Shown piece after piece: positions 8,247 to 15,433 of a stretch of 59,006 nucleotides of DNA. The DNA is from Candidatus Omnitrophota bacterium (GTDB lineage Bacteria > Omnitrophota > Gorgyraeia > Zapsychrales > Fredricksoniimonadaceae). Under the pieces are notes generated by a model. The model did no database searches and was not told the origin of the DNA. It was given only the letters and a program-made list of their open reading frames with translations. Position 1 is the first letter of the stretch. Every line of letters begins with the position of its first letter. Location: positions 1 through 59,006 of the forward strand of contig JAGWKL010000011.1 in the NCBI GenBank assembly GCA_028865345.1. Reading direction: 5' to 3'. The translations under genes were made by a program, and so were the position numbers.

Positions 8247-8330
8247 TTAAGTTAGAACCGGTGTTTACTGGTCCATGTACGGTTTTTCATTGAATTGGCT
8301 CCTTTTGATTATGAGCCAATTCTAACTTAA
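8247..8330 (+). repeat. small three-way-junction inverted repeat
   Basis: Outer arms TTAAGTTAGAA (8247-8257) and TTCTAACTTAA (8320-8330) enclose a small hairpin ACCGG/CTGGT (8257-8272, one G-U) and a stronger hairpin built from GAATTGGCTC (8292-8301) and GAGCCAATTC (8313-8322). The last three bases of the second hairpin overlap the outer arm, so the two pairings compete slightly. It lies in the 270-base gap before the HEAT-repeat gene. It could be a terminator complex, a leader RNA or a DNA cruciform. Confidence 0.55.
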
Positions 8331-8396
8331 CTACCTTTTAAAGGCCACTGTCTTAACTGGTGGCAGTATACCGGCTCTTTCCTTAGTAAGGAGAAA

Positions 8397-9635
8397 ATGA
8401 TGCAAATAATTCTGGGCGTTGTCATGGGATATGTGATTTTCTTGGCGGTTTTCAAATTAATCGGTGTGGGTCTGTTATTTATAGAACAAGTTGTTATATG
8501 GTTGAAAGAGCAATCAGAATCTCAGCGTGCTAAACAACAAGGATACCGTGTGCCTGATACAAAAGCAAAACCTGAAAAACAACTTGGCCTAATAGCCGCG
8601 ATTGTTTTAGGCCCGATGGTGGGGATAATTGCCGGCGTTGTGTTCCATTATTGGGATATCGCACATGAGGTGATCATTTTCAGTTTTCTTACGTTTTCTT
8701 TTTTTTTCCTTTTATCCCTTTTTAATAAAAAATCCGGAATTCTTTTCATTATTTTATTTATTCTCAGTTGGTTTATAGTCTACAAAATGTATGATAATCA
8801 GGCACGGAATATTGTAAATAGAATTAACAACGGACAAATCAGTAACATTAATCAACTTATTGATTATTTAGGCTGGCCAAACTATGACGTACAAGTAAGC
8901 GCGAATAATGCGTTATTAAAGATCGGAAGGCCTACTGATGATGCACTGATCGCCGCTTTAAGGAACCCCAATCCGGATATCAGACAGGCAGCAATAGGTT
9001 TATTGTATCTCAATAAGGCTACTCGTGCAATAAAACCTCTTATTGCAACTTTAAATGATCCTGATTATATGGTTCGAGATTCTGCTGCTTCTGTTTTATT
9101 TTCTTTTAAACAGTCAACTGCAACGGAATATGCTTTAAAAACGTTGTTTCAATCCTTAAAGAGTTCGAATTCTAACGAACGCAGCGAAGCTGTTTGTAAT
9201 TTAAGTTTGGTTAAAGATCCTCATGTCATTGAACCTTTAATCCATTCATTAAAAGATCCTGATGCGAAAGTAAGGGATATGGCTGCGAGTACGCTGTATA
9301 GAATCAATGATCCCCGTATCGTTAAGGCCCTTATAGGAGTCGCCTTGAAGGATCCAAGTTTAAATGTTCGGTCTGCAGCGATGAGCTCTTTGGGGAATTT
9401 AGGGAATCCCATGGCGGTCCAACCGCTTATTTCAATCTTAAAAAGTCCTGATAAACTCTTAAGAAAGTCTGCTAGCGATGCATTGGGTCACATCAAAGAT
9501 CCACGTGCTGTTGGGCCCTTAATAGCTGAATTGAACGACCGGGAAGGAATTGTCCGAGATTCTGCTGCTGATGCATTGTATAATTTTGATGACCCAAGAG
9601 CAAAACAAGCCTTAAGAAATTATAAGAGACATTAA
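8397..9635 (+). CDS. membrane-anchored HEAT-repeat protein
   Basis: A 412-residue protein. It has a first hydrophobic helix (about residues 3-30), a Lys-rich linker, and three further helices (about 64-130). From about residue 155 to the end follow seven or eight HEAT/PBS-lyase-like repeats, recognisable by recurring RPTDDALIAALRNP, VRDSAASVLFSF and DPRAVGPLIAEL patterns spaced about 31 residues apart. HEAT repeats form protein-binding solenoids; the partner is unknown. AAGGAGAAA sits directly before the ATG, with an adjacent second ATG at 8400. It is AT-richer than the gene before it. Confidence 0.8.
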   Translation: MMQIILGVVMGYVIFLAVFKLIGVGLLFIEQVVIWLKEQSESQRAKQQGYRVPDTKAKPEKQLGLIAAIVLGPMVGIIAGVVFHYWDIAHEVIIFSFLTFSFFFLLSLFNKKSGILFIILFILSWFIVYKMYDNQARNIVNRINNGQISNINQLIDYLGWPNYDVQVSANNALLKIGRPTDDALIAALRNPNPDIRQAAIGLLYLNKATRAIKPLIATLNDPDYMVRDSAASVLFSFKQSTATEYALKTLFQSLKSSNSNERSEAVCNLSLVKDPHVIEPLIHSLKDPDAKVRDMAASTLYRINDPRIVKALIGVALKDPSLNVRSAAMSSLGNLGNPMAVQPLISILKSPDKLLRKSASDALGHIKDPRAVGPLIAELNDREGIVRDSAADALYNFDDPRAKQALRNYKRH

Positions 9636-9711
9636 ATTTCTCACAATTTTGCTCTAATTGATAATCTATCACGGATTTCGCATATCGTCCTTCATTTGTA
9701 TCAAGGGATCC

Positions 9712-9885
9712 ATGATACCGTCACATACGGTAAATTATGTGCTCTATATTGTGTTTCTCCTAGGGCCGTTGGGACTCATCGGCGCCATAGGCTACCATTT
9801 CGGAGGGGATTTTTTCCCGTTTCTTGCCATGAAGGACACGTTGAGAGAGTATAGGTTGAGGTTCAGATCTGGCACTTTTGTTTGA
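9712..9885 (+). CDS. possible small membrane protein (doubtful)
   Basis: A short frame of 57 residues from ATG 9712, with one hydrophobic stretch (VNYVLYIVFLLGPLGLIGAI) followed by a polar, Arg-rich tail. Upstream in-frame TTG 9658 would lengthen it. The ribosome-binding site is poor (AAGGGATCC is too close to the ATG). It could be a small membrane protein, a gene remnant or chance. It lies between the HEAT-repeat and TPR genes on the same strand. Confidence 0.3.
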   Translation: MIPSHTVNYVLYIVFLLGPLGLIGAIGYHFGGDFFPFLAMKDTLREYRLRFRSGTFV

Positions 9886-9989
9886 TGATGGGTAAATGAC
9901 TATTCCCATCGTCATAAACCGGCTTGAACTAGCGATAATTGAATAATTGAGGGGGCGTTGTCTCTGTCCCAGAGAGGTATCTACTAACT

Positions 9990-10727
9990 GTGTATATACC
10001 GTTTTACATCTCTTTGATTTTTCAGGTTGCCTGCGCTATTCATGCTCTTAAGAATGGCAAGCCCCAATGGCTCTGGATCATCATTTTGTTTCCAGTCATC
10101 GGTTGTCTCGTATATTTGGGCATGGAGGTTTTGCCATATTTAAGGCCTATGACGGACAGCGTCGCTGCCAATGCAACTAATTTGGTGCCTGCGTTTACAA
10201 TCAACAAGTTGAAGGCGGAGTTGGAGGTTTGTGATACCGTCAAGAACCGACTGACATTGGCCGCAGCTTATGCAGGGGCCAAGCAGTACGACCAAGCGCT
10301 GGAAGTTCTCGGGCCTTGCCGTAAAGGGCCGTACGGAACAGATGCCGTTGTTATGGGGCAATTTGCTGAGTGTCACTTTCAGAAGGGCGAATATCAAAGC
10401 TCGAAAGAATGCCTTTTGGCCATTAGCGGCTCTTCTAAAAAATTTGAAAACCAGAAACTGCACCTACTATATGCCAAGGTTCTGGAAAAGCTTGGTGACA
10501 AAGAGGCAGCGTTAAAGGAATATGAGGCGCTGATGCAATATTTTGTTGGAGAAGAAGCCCGCTGCCAGTACGCGCTTTTATTAAAAGAAGATGGAAGAAC
10601 CCAAGAAGCTCGCAACATCTTTGAAGCCATTGTGAAAAAGAGGCGAATATCCCCTCCATTCTACCGGAGTGAGCAAAGAACTTGGTTCAACATCGCCCAA
10701 AATGAGTTGAATGCTGGAGTTAGATAG
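9990..10727 (+). CDS. membrane-anchored tetratricopeptide-repeat protein
   Basis: A 245-residue protein. Two N-terminal transmembrane helices (about residues 3-20 and 26-48) contain the PLDc_N-like pattern W-L-W-I-I-I-L-F-P-V-I-G-C-L-V-Y. After a linker, TPR-like repeats run from about residue 75 to 240 (NRLTLAAAYAGAKQYDQALE, then ECHFQKGEYQSSKECL, then AKVLEKLGDKEAALKEYE). These proteins usually scaffold membrane complexes; the partner is unknown. The start is GTG 9990, with AGAGAGG rather far upstream. A very strong terminator follows at 10921. Confidence 0.75.
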   Translation: MYIPFYISLIFQVACAIHALKNGKPQWLWIIILFPVIGCLVYLGMEVLPYLRPMTDSVAANATNLVPAFTINKLKAELEVCDTVKNRLTLAAAYAGAKQYDQALEVLGPCRKGPYGTDAVVMGQFAECHFQKGEYQSSKECLLAISGSSKKFENQKLHLLYAKVLEKLGDKEAALKEYEALMQYFVGEEARCQYALLLKEDGRTQEARNIFEAIVKKRRISPPFYRSEQRTWFNIAQNELNAGVR

Positions 10728-10920
10728 TAATTGCAGCAAAAGCAGGTTTTTGTTTTATTGAAAGCCCTGGCTTTCCTGCCTTTTTCTGTCCGGGAAGCAA
10801 ATGGCAGGGAGTGTTAATGACGAAAGGTCTTAATGTAACTTTTGAACCTACTTTTTCTGCTAGAGGGCCAGTAGCAGAAAAACCAAGATCTGTTTAATTC
10901 AAATAAATTATTACTACTTT

Positions 10921-10969
10921 ATTACAACTTCATTACAACTGTTTGTAATGAAGTTGTAATTTTTTATTT
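10921..10969 (+). terminator. strong AT-rich hairpin terminator
   Basis: Eighteen-base perfect inverted repeat, ATTACAACTTCATTACAA (10921-10938) and its complement (10943-10960), with a CTGT loop, followed by a T-rich run (10961-10969). It matches an intrinsic terminator for the TPR gene about 190 bases upstream. The unusually long perfect stem could equally be a DNA cruciform, and it stands at the head of a series of inverted repeats. Confidence 0.75.
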
Positions 10970-10975
10970 CTGTAA

Positions 10976-11093
10976 CCCTCCCATTGGCAAGGGGTTTTCG
11001 CGATGAAGCCTGCGAAACCGCGCCAGACCACTCTCCCCCAACCATAAAGCGAGGGGGATAGTGGTCTGCCGCTACCCCTTGCCAATGGGAGGG
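10976..11093 (+). repeat. 118-base cruciform element with three-way-junction geometry
   Basis: Outer arms of twenty bases pair perfectly (10976-10995, CCCTCCCATTGGCAAGGGGT, with 11074-11093). Inside are two hairpins: GGTTTTCGC/GCGAAACC (about 10993-11019, one bulge) and a sixteen-base stem with one mismatch (11024-11039 with 11052-11067; CAGACCACT/AGTGGTCTG). It has no reading frame. Size and symmetry recall palindromic MITE/ERIC-like elements or a structured RNA, but I see no target duplication. It is read here as a structured element of unknown function upstream of ardA. Confidence 0.65.
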
Positions 11094-11099
11094 GTCGGT

Positions 11100-11345
11100 C
11101 TATAAGAGGATGATTTTTGGTCCAGTAGGGGGTTTAGGGTATAGTCAAGGTTATGGTTCTAAGGAATGAGTTGACTGTGGTTGGGTGTTATTGATTTTTG
11201 AGGGTTGGATTTGGTTGTTTGGTTTTATGGGTGATTTTAGGTTTGTGTTTTTTGGGGTGGATCTTAAGGTCTTGTTTTTTGGAGTTCTGATTATGGTTTT
11301 CTTCCTTCTTTTTCTGCCAGTCGTTTAGTTTGGTTTCGCCAGGTG
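11100..11345 (+). other. G/T-rich, C-poor non-coding stretch
   Basis: No gene is seen. The + strand is almost devoid of C: I count three C residues in 11161-11280 (120 bases), with long runs of T and G such as GGTTGGGTGTTATTG. Such strand asymmetry favours single-stranded DNA or an unstructured RNA spacer over a coding function. It lies between two palindromic elements and upstream of ardA. Confidence 0.5.
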
Positions 11346-11421
11346 GCAATCTCTGGCGCCTGTGGGTTTCTTATCTTCATTAGTCTTCTGAAAAAGAACT
11401 GCTTTCAAGCGGGACTTTCCT

Positions 11422-11567
11422 TCTTTCGGTTCTGGGTTTTTTAATTCTGACATACGTGTCAAGGGCTACGTCCCGCGATGTTCTGCGGGCCTTGCAAGTT
11501 GCCTCCGCTTCGCTCCGGCAACCCTTGACACGTATGTTTTTTTATTAAATCAAAAAGAACCGAAAGA
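11422..11567 (+). promoter_or_regulatory. nested inverted repeats overlapping the ardA ribosome-binding site
   Basis: Outermost arms are TCTTTCGGTTCT (11422-11433) and AGAACCGAAAGA (11556-11567). Inside are sixteen-base perfect arms ACATACGTGTCAAGGG (11450-11465) and CCCTTGACACGTATGT (11522-11537), followed by a T run. Two inner hairpins are CCCGC/GCGGG (11472-11476/11485-11489) and GTTGCC/GGCAAC (11498-11503/11517-11522). The right outer arm runs into AAAGAGG, the Shine-Dalgarno of ardA. The structure can therefore hide or expose that site, terminate upstream transcripts, or act as folded single-stranded DNA. Confidence 0.65.
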
Positions 11568-11576
11568 GGTGTTGAA

Positions 11577-12092
11577 ATGAAGACAACGCGAACAACAAGG
11601 GTGTATGTAGCGTGTTTGGCGGCTTATAACAACGGTATCCTGCATGGGGAATGGATTGATGCCAACCAGCCGGCAGAGGCCATCCATGAGCAAATCAAGA
11701 AAATGCTGGCCCAAAGTCCGATTGCAGGGGCCGAGGAATGGGCTATCCATGATTATGAGGGCTTCTGTGACTTGCGTTTATCAGAGTATGAGTCCATTGA
11801 AAAGGTCGCGGAAATGGCCGCCATGATTGAAGAGCATGGCGAAGCCTGGGCAAAGTTCGCGGAATATGAGGGCATTGAATACGCCACTTTAGAGCGGTTT
11901 GAAGAGGCTTTTGCCGGAGAATGGGCAAGCGAGGAGGCCTTTGCGGAGGACTTGGCTGAAGATACAATGGAAATACCGCAGCATTTAGCTTTCTATATCG
12001 ATTACGAGAAGCTGGCCCGGGATCTGTTTATTAACGATTACTTCTCTGCAGATAGCGAAAACGGAACAGTATACATTTATCGGCGGCTTTAA
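11577..12092 (+). CDS. ardA: antirestriction protein ArdA
   Basis: A 171-residue, strongly acidic protein with the ArdA N-terminal signature RVYVACLAAYNNGILHGEW and then EEWAIHDYEGF (about residues 59-69), followed by Glu-rich helices. ArdA is a DNA mimic that blocks type I restriction enzymes. It is usually carried by conjugative elements in the leading region, where it protects incoming single-stranded DNA as it becomes double-stranded. AAAGAGG lies eight bases before the ATG and inside an inverted repeat. The nearest conjugation genes in the window are 33 kb away, so this copy may mark a second or degraded mobile element, or the far end of one large element. Confidence 0.9.
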   Translation: MKTTRTTRVYVACLAAYNNGILHGEWIDANQPAEAIHEQIKKMLAQSPIAGAEEWAIHDYEGFCDLRLSEYESIEKVAEMAAMIEEHGEAWAKFAEYEGIEYATLERFEEAFAGEWASEEAFAEDLAEDTMEIPQHLAFYIDYEKLARDLFINDYFSADSENGTVYIYRRL

Positions 12093-12191
12093 CTAAAGCA
12101 ACAGAAGGCCTTGTCTTTTATAGGCCCATTTTACAAGACTTTTAACAGGAGATAGGCTATTGCGATTTAAGTATATTAAATGAAAGTTTGA

Positions 12192-12632
12192 TTAACGGTT
12201 ATTGGGCCTGCTTACCAACGGCAGCAGAGAGGATTTATTCTCAATAATATCAGCAAGGTTATGACTTTTGAGGGTGTTAAGAAACTCTTTCTGGGCCAGC
12301 TTTAAGAGTCCTTTCAAACGACAGACTGGTGAAATACGACAATTATTTTTCTTCTCAGCGAAACATTCCACCAGATTAAAATCTGGCTCTACTTGTTCGA
12401 CGACCCTTCCTAGATTGATGTCCTTGGGAATACGTCCCAGTTTAATTCCTCCGTTCTTTCCCTGAATGGATTGGATGTAGCCAAGCTTGGCTAAGTTATG
12501 GACAATCTTGACTACATGGTTTCTTGAGATCCCATAAGCTTGGGCGATCTCACCGATGGAAGACTTTTCATTTTTAATCCCGAGGTAGATCAACACGCGC
12601 AGCGAATAATCACAAAAGTTTGTTAATTTCAT
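12192..12632 (-). CDS. nsrR: NsrR-type Rrf2 family nitric-oxide-sensing repressor
   Basis: A 146-residue winged-helix regulator that follows E. coli NsrR closely: KLTNFCDYSLRVLIYL, SRNHVVKIVHNLAKLGY and QGKNGGIKLGR. It has the three Fe-S ligands C90, C98 and C104 in ECFAEKKNNCRISPVCRLK. NsrR carries an Fe-S cluster that reacts with NO and relieves repression. The ATG at 12632 has AGGAG at good spacing. It is divergent from the racemase-hemerythrin operon, and an inverted-repeat operator (12670-12700) lies in the shared intergenic region, as expected for autoregulation. Confidence 0.88.
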   Translation of the reverse strand: MKLTNFCDYSLRVLIYLGIKNEKSSIGEIAQAYGISRNHVVKIVHNLAKLGYIQSIQGKNGGIKLGRIPKDINLGRVVEQVEPDFNLVECFAEKKNNCRISPVCRLKGLLKLAQKEFLNTLKSHNLADIIENKSSLLPLVSRPNNR

Positions 12633-12669
12633 TTTTTTCTCCTTGAATTAAATTATAAAGCATGTTACA

Positions 12670-12700
12670 GTATAACATGTATTAGCGGTACATGTTATAC
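12670..12700 (+). promoter_or_regulatory. inverted-repeat operator, probable NsrR site
   Basis: GTATAACATGTA (12670-12681) and TACATGTTATAC (12689-12700) form perfect twelve-base arms separated by seven bases. A third half-site CATGTTA lies at 12661-12667. A TATACT -10-like hexamer (12696-12701) overlaps the right half and would face the racemase operon. A near-identical site with the same spacer precedes the GltD-like gene at 32194-32220. NsrR is the adjacent candidate binder; its E. coli consensus differs, so assignment is by context. Confidence 0.75.
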
Positions 12701-12722
12701 TTTTTTAACAAAAGGCCGGTGA

Positions 12723-13412
12723 ATGAAGCATATAGGAATCATCGGAGGTTTAAGCCCCGAATCCACAGTTGAATATTATCAGATTATCTGCCGCAGGTTT
12801 AATAAAAAATTCGGGGGGCTAAACTTTCCGCAAATAACGATCCGCAGCATCAATCTTGGAGAACTTATTGGCCTCTTTGAATCGAACAAATGGGAAGAAG
12901 TTGCGGGGATGATCCTTAACGCCATCCATGATCTTGAGGATGCTGGAGCTGAATTTGCAGCCATTGCCGCTAATACGCCGCATAATGCTTATGATTTGAT
13001 TCAAAGGGCTTCTCCCATCAAGGTGCTTAGTATTATGGAAGCGACAGCAGATACTATCCAAAAGGCCGGTATAAAGAAAGTTGGCCTTCTGGGCACAAAG
13101 GCCACCATGGAATATGGCTTCTTTCAGAGGACATTTAAAGATTATGGCATTGAGACTCTTATCCCTGACGCCGCAGAGAGAAGTTATATCGACAAGACTA
13201 TTTGGGAGAAGTTAAGCCACGGCAGGATCGAAAAGCAGGATAGGGTAAAACACGCGGAGATTATCACGAGGTTGGTTGAAAAGGGTGCCGAGGTGGCTGT
13301 TCTAGGATGTACAGAGCTGCCTTTGCTAATTCAAACAGAGGATGCCAAGGTGCCATTGTTTGATACTGCCCGAATCCATGCTACCGCCATTTTGGAATAT
13401 GCCATTAAGTAA
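12723..13412 (+). CDS. aspartate/glutamate racemase family protein (YgeA-like)
   Basis: A 229-residue protein starting GIIGGLSPESTVEYYQ, typical of the PLP-independent Asp/Glu racemase fold. One catalytic position is Thr (AANTPHN, T85) and the other Cys (LGCTELPLL, C196). That is the arrangement of E. coli YgeA, a broad-specificity amino-acid racemase, rather than the two-Cys aspartate racemases. First gene of the operon divergent from nsrR. A D/L-aspartate link to the downstream NadA is possible but unproven. AGGCCGG precedes the ATG. Confidence 0.8.
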   Translation: MKHIGIIGGLSPESTVEYYQIICRRFNKKFGGLNFPQITIRSINLGELIGLFESNKWEEVAGMILNAIHDLEDAGAEFAAIAANTPHNAYDLIQRASPIKVLSIMEATADTIQKAGIKKVGLLGTKATMEYGFFQRTFKDYGIETLIPDAAERSYIDKTIWEKLSHGRIEKQDRVKHAEIITRLVEKGAEVAVLGCTELPLLIQTEDAKVPLFDTARIHATAILEYAIK

Positions 13413-13436
13413 GACAAAAATCATAAGGAGGGCAAG

Positions 13437-13913
13437 ATGGAAACAAAGAAAATAACCCCTTTCTATAAACATGACCATGATGAACTGGATGGTTATTTCT
13501 TAAAATTCCAGGAGCTGAAGGATAAAGATTATCCCCAGGCCAAGGAATATTTTAAGAAGTTCAAGTTCGGTTTACAGCGTCATATTGTCTGGGAAGAAGA
13601 GATTTTGTTCCCTTTATTCGAAGCAAAGACAGGAATGAGGGATTACGGGCCAACAGCTGTCATGAGGGGCGAACATCGCCAGATCGGCGAATACCTTGAG
13701 GCTGTACATAAAAAGGTACAGCGTAATGATCCGGACAGCGGCCAACAAGAGCAGATGTTATGGTATTACCTGAAAAGTCACAACGAAAAAGAAGAGAATA
13801 TGCTTTATCCTGCCATAGACGGGCAGACTTCTGCCGAGGAACAGGAGAAGGTTTTTAACGCCATGCATAGTCTTCCTGAGGAAAGGTATAAAACGTGTTG
13901 CCATGGACATTGA
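13437..13913 (+). CDS. hemerythrin HHE-domain protein (copy 1)
   Basis: A 158-residue hemerythrin-like protein. His ligands occur in YKHDHDELD (about residues 9-17), LQRHIVWEEEILF, RGEHRQIGEYL and SHNEKEENMLYPAID, forming a di-iron four-helix bundle. Members bind O2 or NO, or help repair Fe-S clusters. It ends with an unusual Cys-Cys-His-Gly-His tail (TCCHGH), which could bind metal. AAGGAGGG lies seven bases before the ATG. A close paralogue is at 33762. Its place behind an NsrR operator points to NO stress. Confidence 0.88.
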   Translation: METKKITPFYKHDHDELDGYFLKFQELKDKDYPQAKEYFKKFKFGLQRHIVWEEEILFPLFEAKTGMRDYGPTAVMRGEHRQIGEYLEAVHKKVQRNDPDSGQQEQMLWYYLKSHNEKEENMLYPAIDGQTSAEEQEKVFNAMHSLPEERYKTCCHGH

Positions 13914-14742
13914 GGATTTCAGGTATATTTACGGCCCCGTTCAGTCCTGGCGTATGGGCAAATCGCTGGGAATTGATCCTCTTTCGGATAAGGTGAAAGT
14001 ATGCAATTTAGATTGTGTATATTGCCAATTGGGTAAAACACGCCATCTGACCAATGAACGCAAAGAGTATGTTGACGTAAGGGAAATCACGGCAGAGATT
14101 GCCAGATTTTTTGAAGTGGCAGGGAAACATACTCCATGTTTTACGGAGAAGATCGATTTTATCACCTTTTCCGGTAGAGGAGAGCCCACCCTGGCAAAGA
14201 ATTTAGGCGAAATGATATTGGCCCTGCGGGCGATAAGAGATGAGAAGATCGCTGTGATTACCAATTCAACCTTGATGCACTTATCTGACGTTCAACAGGA
14301 TTTAGCATTGGCTGACGTGGTTATGGCAAAGCTTGATGCCTTCAATACCGAGTCATTCCTAAAGATCGACAAACCTATAGAGGGTATCAGCTTTGAAAGG
14401 ATTGTAAAAGGGGTCAAAGAGTTTAAGGGGCGATATAAAGGCAGGTTGGCGCTTCAGATCATGTTTATGGGACAGAATCAAGAATATGCCCGCAAGATTG
14501 CCAGCTTGGCCAGAGAGATCATGCCTGACGAAATTCAGATCAATACGCCACTTCGCCCTTGTGGGGTAAGGCCATTGAATAAAGGCATTATAAAGCTGAT
14601 CAAATCACATTTCGACGGTTTACCTGCGGTCACTGTTTATGACCGTGATATTGAGGAAACCAGGCCTTTCAATGTCAGGGAGACCATCAAAAGACACGGT
14701 AATTTTAAAAATAGGGTAAGTCAAGGGACGGTCAATGTCTAA
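13903..14742 (+). CDS. radical SAM protein (COG0731-like)
   Basis: A 279-residue radical SAM enzyme with CNLDCVYCQLG (CxxxCxxC-type cluster ligands near residues 34-41) and the SAM-binding FSGRGEPTLAKN (about 89-100), where GEPT is typical. It starts YGPVQSWRMGKSLGIDP, a pattern seen in small uncharacterised radical SAM proteins related to the wyosine-synthesis group. There is no SPASM domain and the substrate is unknown. Its start overlaps the hemerythrin end by 11 bases, so translation is probably coupled. Confidence 0.78.
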   Translation: MDIEDFRYIYGPVQSWRMGKSLGIDPLSDKVKVCNLDCVYCQLGKTRHLTNERKEYVDVREITAEIARFFEVAGKHTPCFTEKIDFITFSGRGEPTLAKNLGEMILALRAIRDEKIAVITNSTLMHLSDVQQDLALADVVMAKLDAFNTESFLKIDKPIEGISFERIVKGVKEFKGRYKGRLALQIMFMGQNQEYARKIASLAREIMPDEIQINTPLRPCGVRPLNKGIIKLIKSHFDGLPAVTVYDRDIEETRPFNVRETIKRHGNFKNRVSQGTVNV

Positions 14743-14750
14743 AGATTCTT

Positions 14751-15029
14751 ATGAAACCAGATGTAAAAACAGCGATGGAGGATTTAATCAAGGATGCGCG
14801 GGGCAAGATACCGTTTAATCTTTCGTTCTCCGGGAACTGTGAAGGACGATGTGAGGAGTGTCCCTATAAATTACTGGAATATTTGGATATGGATTTGTGC
14901 AGTTGGGAGAACCGATTAAAGAAGGGAGAAATTCCCAGCGCGGCGAATCTGTATGCTTTGGCCAGCGATTGTAAAAGGATTTATGCCATCTTGTTAAAGC
15001 AGGGGCTTGTACAAGAATTACCTCCGTAA
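14751..15029 (+). CDS. small Cys-rich protein, unknown
   Basis: A 92-residue soluble protein with four clustered Cys (NCEGRCEECPYK, then CSW near residue 50) and one more later (SDCKRIY). The spacing suggests a metal or Fe-S site. I recognise no family. It lies eight bases after the radical SAM gene, so it could be its partner or substrate; that is inference from position only. Confidence 0.55.
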   Translation: MKPDVKTAMEDLIKDARGKIPFNLSFSGNCEGRCEECPYKLLEYLDMDLCSWENRLKKGEIPSAANLYALASDCKRIYAILLKQGLVQELPP

Positions 15030-15046
15030 ACTAAAATGGGGGATGT

Positions 15047-15433
15047 ATGCAGTTGGATGAAAAATGTAAAGAAGTAATCGATAAAACAGAGTGGCTCTCT
15101 ATTGTCACTATGGCTGATTCTGGCCCACATTTGGTTGCTGCTTGGGGATATCGCTTACGTCAGCTTGGAATTCAGGATGGTGAAATTGTCCTTCTTCCAG
15201 CAGGGAAATATTTCCAGACGGAAGAAAATTTAAAGTCCAATCCTCAAATTCAATTACTGGCTGCTTCAAGCCAGGTTCAAAGGCCAGGAGGGAAACAAGG
15301 ACAAGGCTTTAGGATTATTGGCAAAGGAGAAGTTCAAACTGAAGGTGAGATGGTCAATCGTGTTAAGGTGGAGTTTCCTTGGGCAAGAGGGGCGTTAGTT
15401 ATTAAAATTGAACGTACAGAAGCTCTTATATGA
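15047..15433 (+). CDS. pyridoxamine-phosphate-oxidase-like FMN-binding protein
   Basis: A 128-residue protein with the split-barrel pattern of PNPOx-like flavoproteins: KTEWLSIVTMADSGPHLVAAW at the start, a central GEIVLLPAGKYFQTEENLKSN and a final strand RGALVIKIERTEAL. Such proteins bind FMN or F420 as dimers and reduce varied substrates. Here the substrate is unknown. Its stop codon overlaps the ATG of nadA (ATGA), which implies coupled expression with quinolinate synthase. Confidence 0.7.
   Translation: MQLDEKCKEVIDKTEWLSIVTMADSGPHLVAAWGYRLRQLGIQDGEIVLLPAGKYFQTEENLKSNPQIQLLAASSQVQRPGGKQGQGFRIIGKGEVQTEGEMVNRVKVEFPWARGALVIKIERTEALI

Noticed and set aside
8247-8330. Integron attC site
   Set aside because: The GTTAGAA and TTCTAAC arms are in the opposite order to attC core sites, and no integron integrase is seen.
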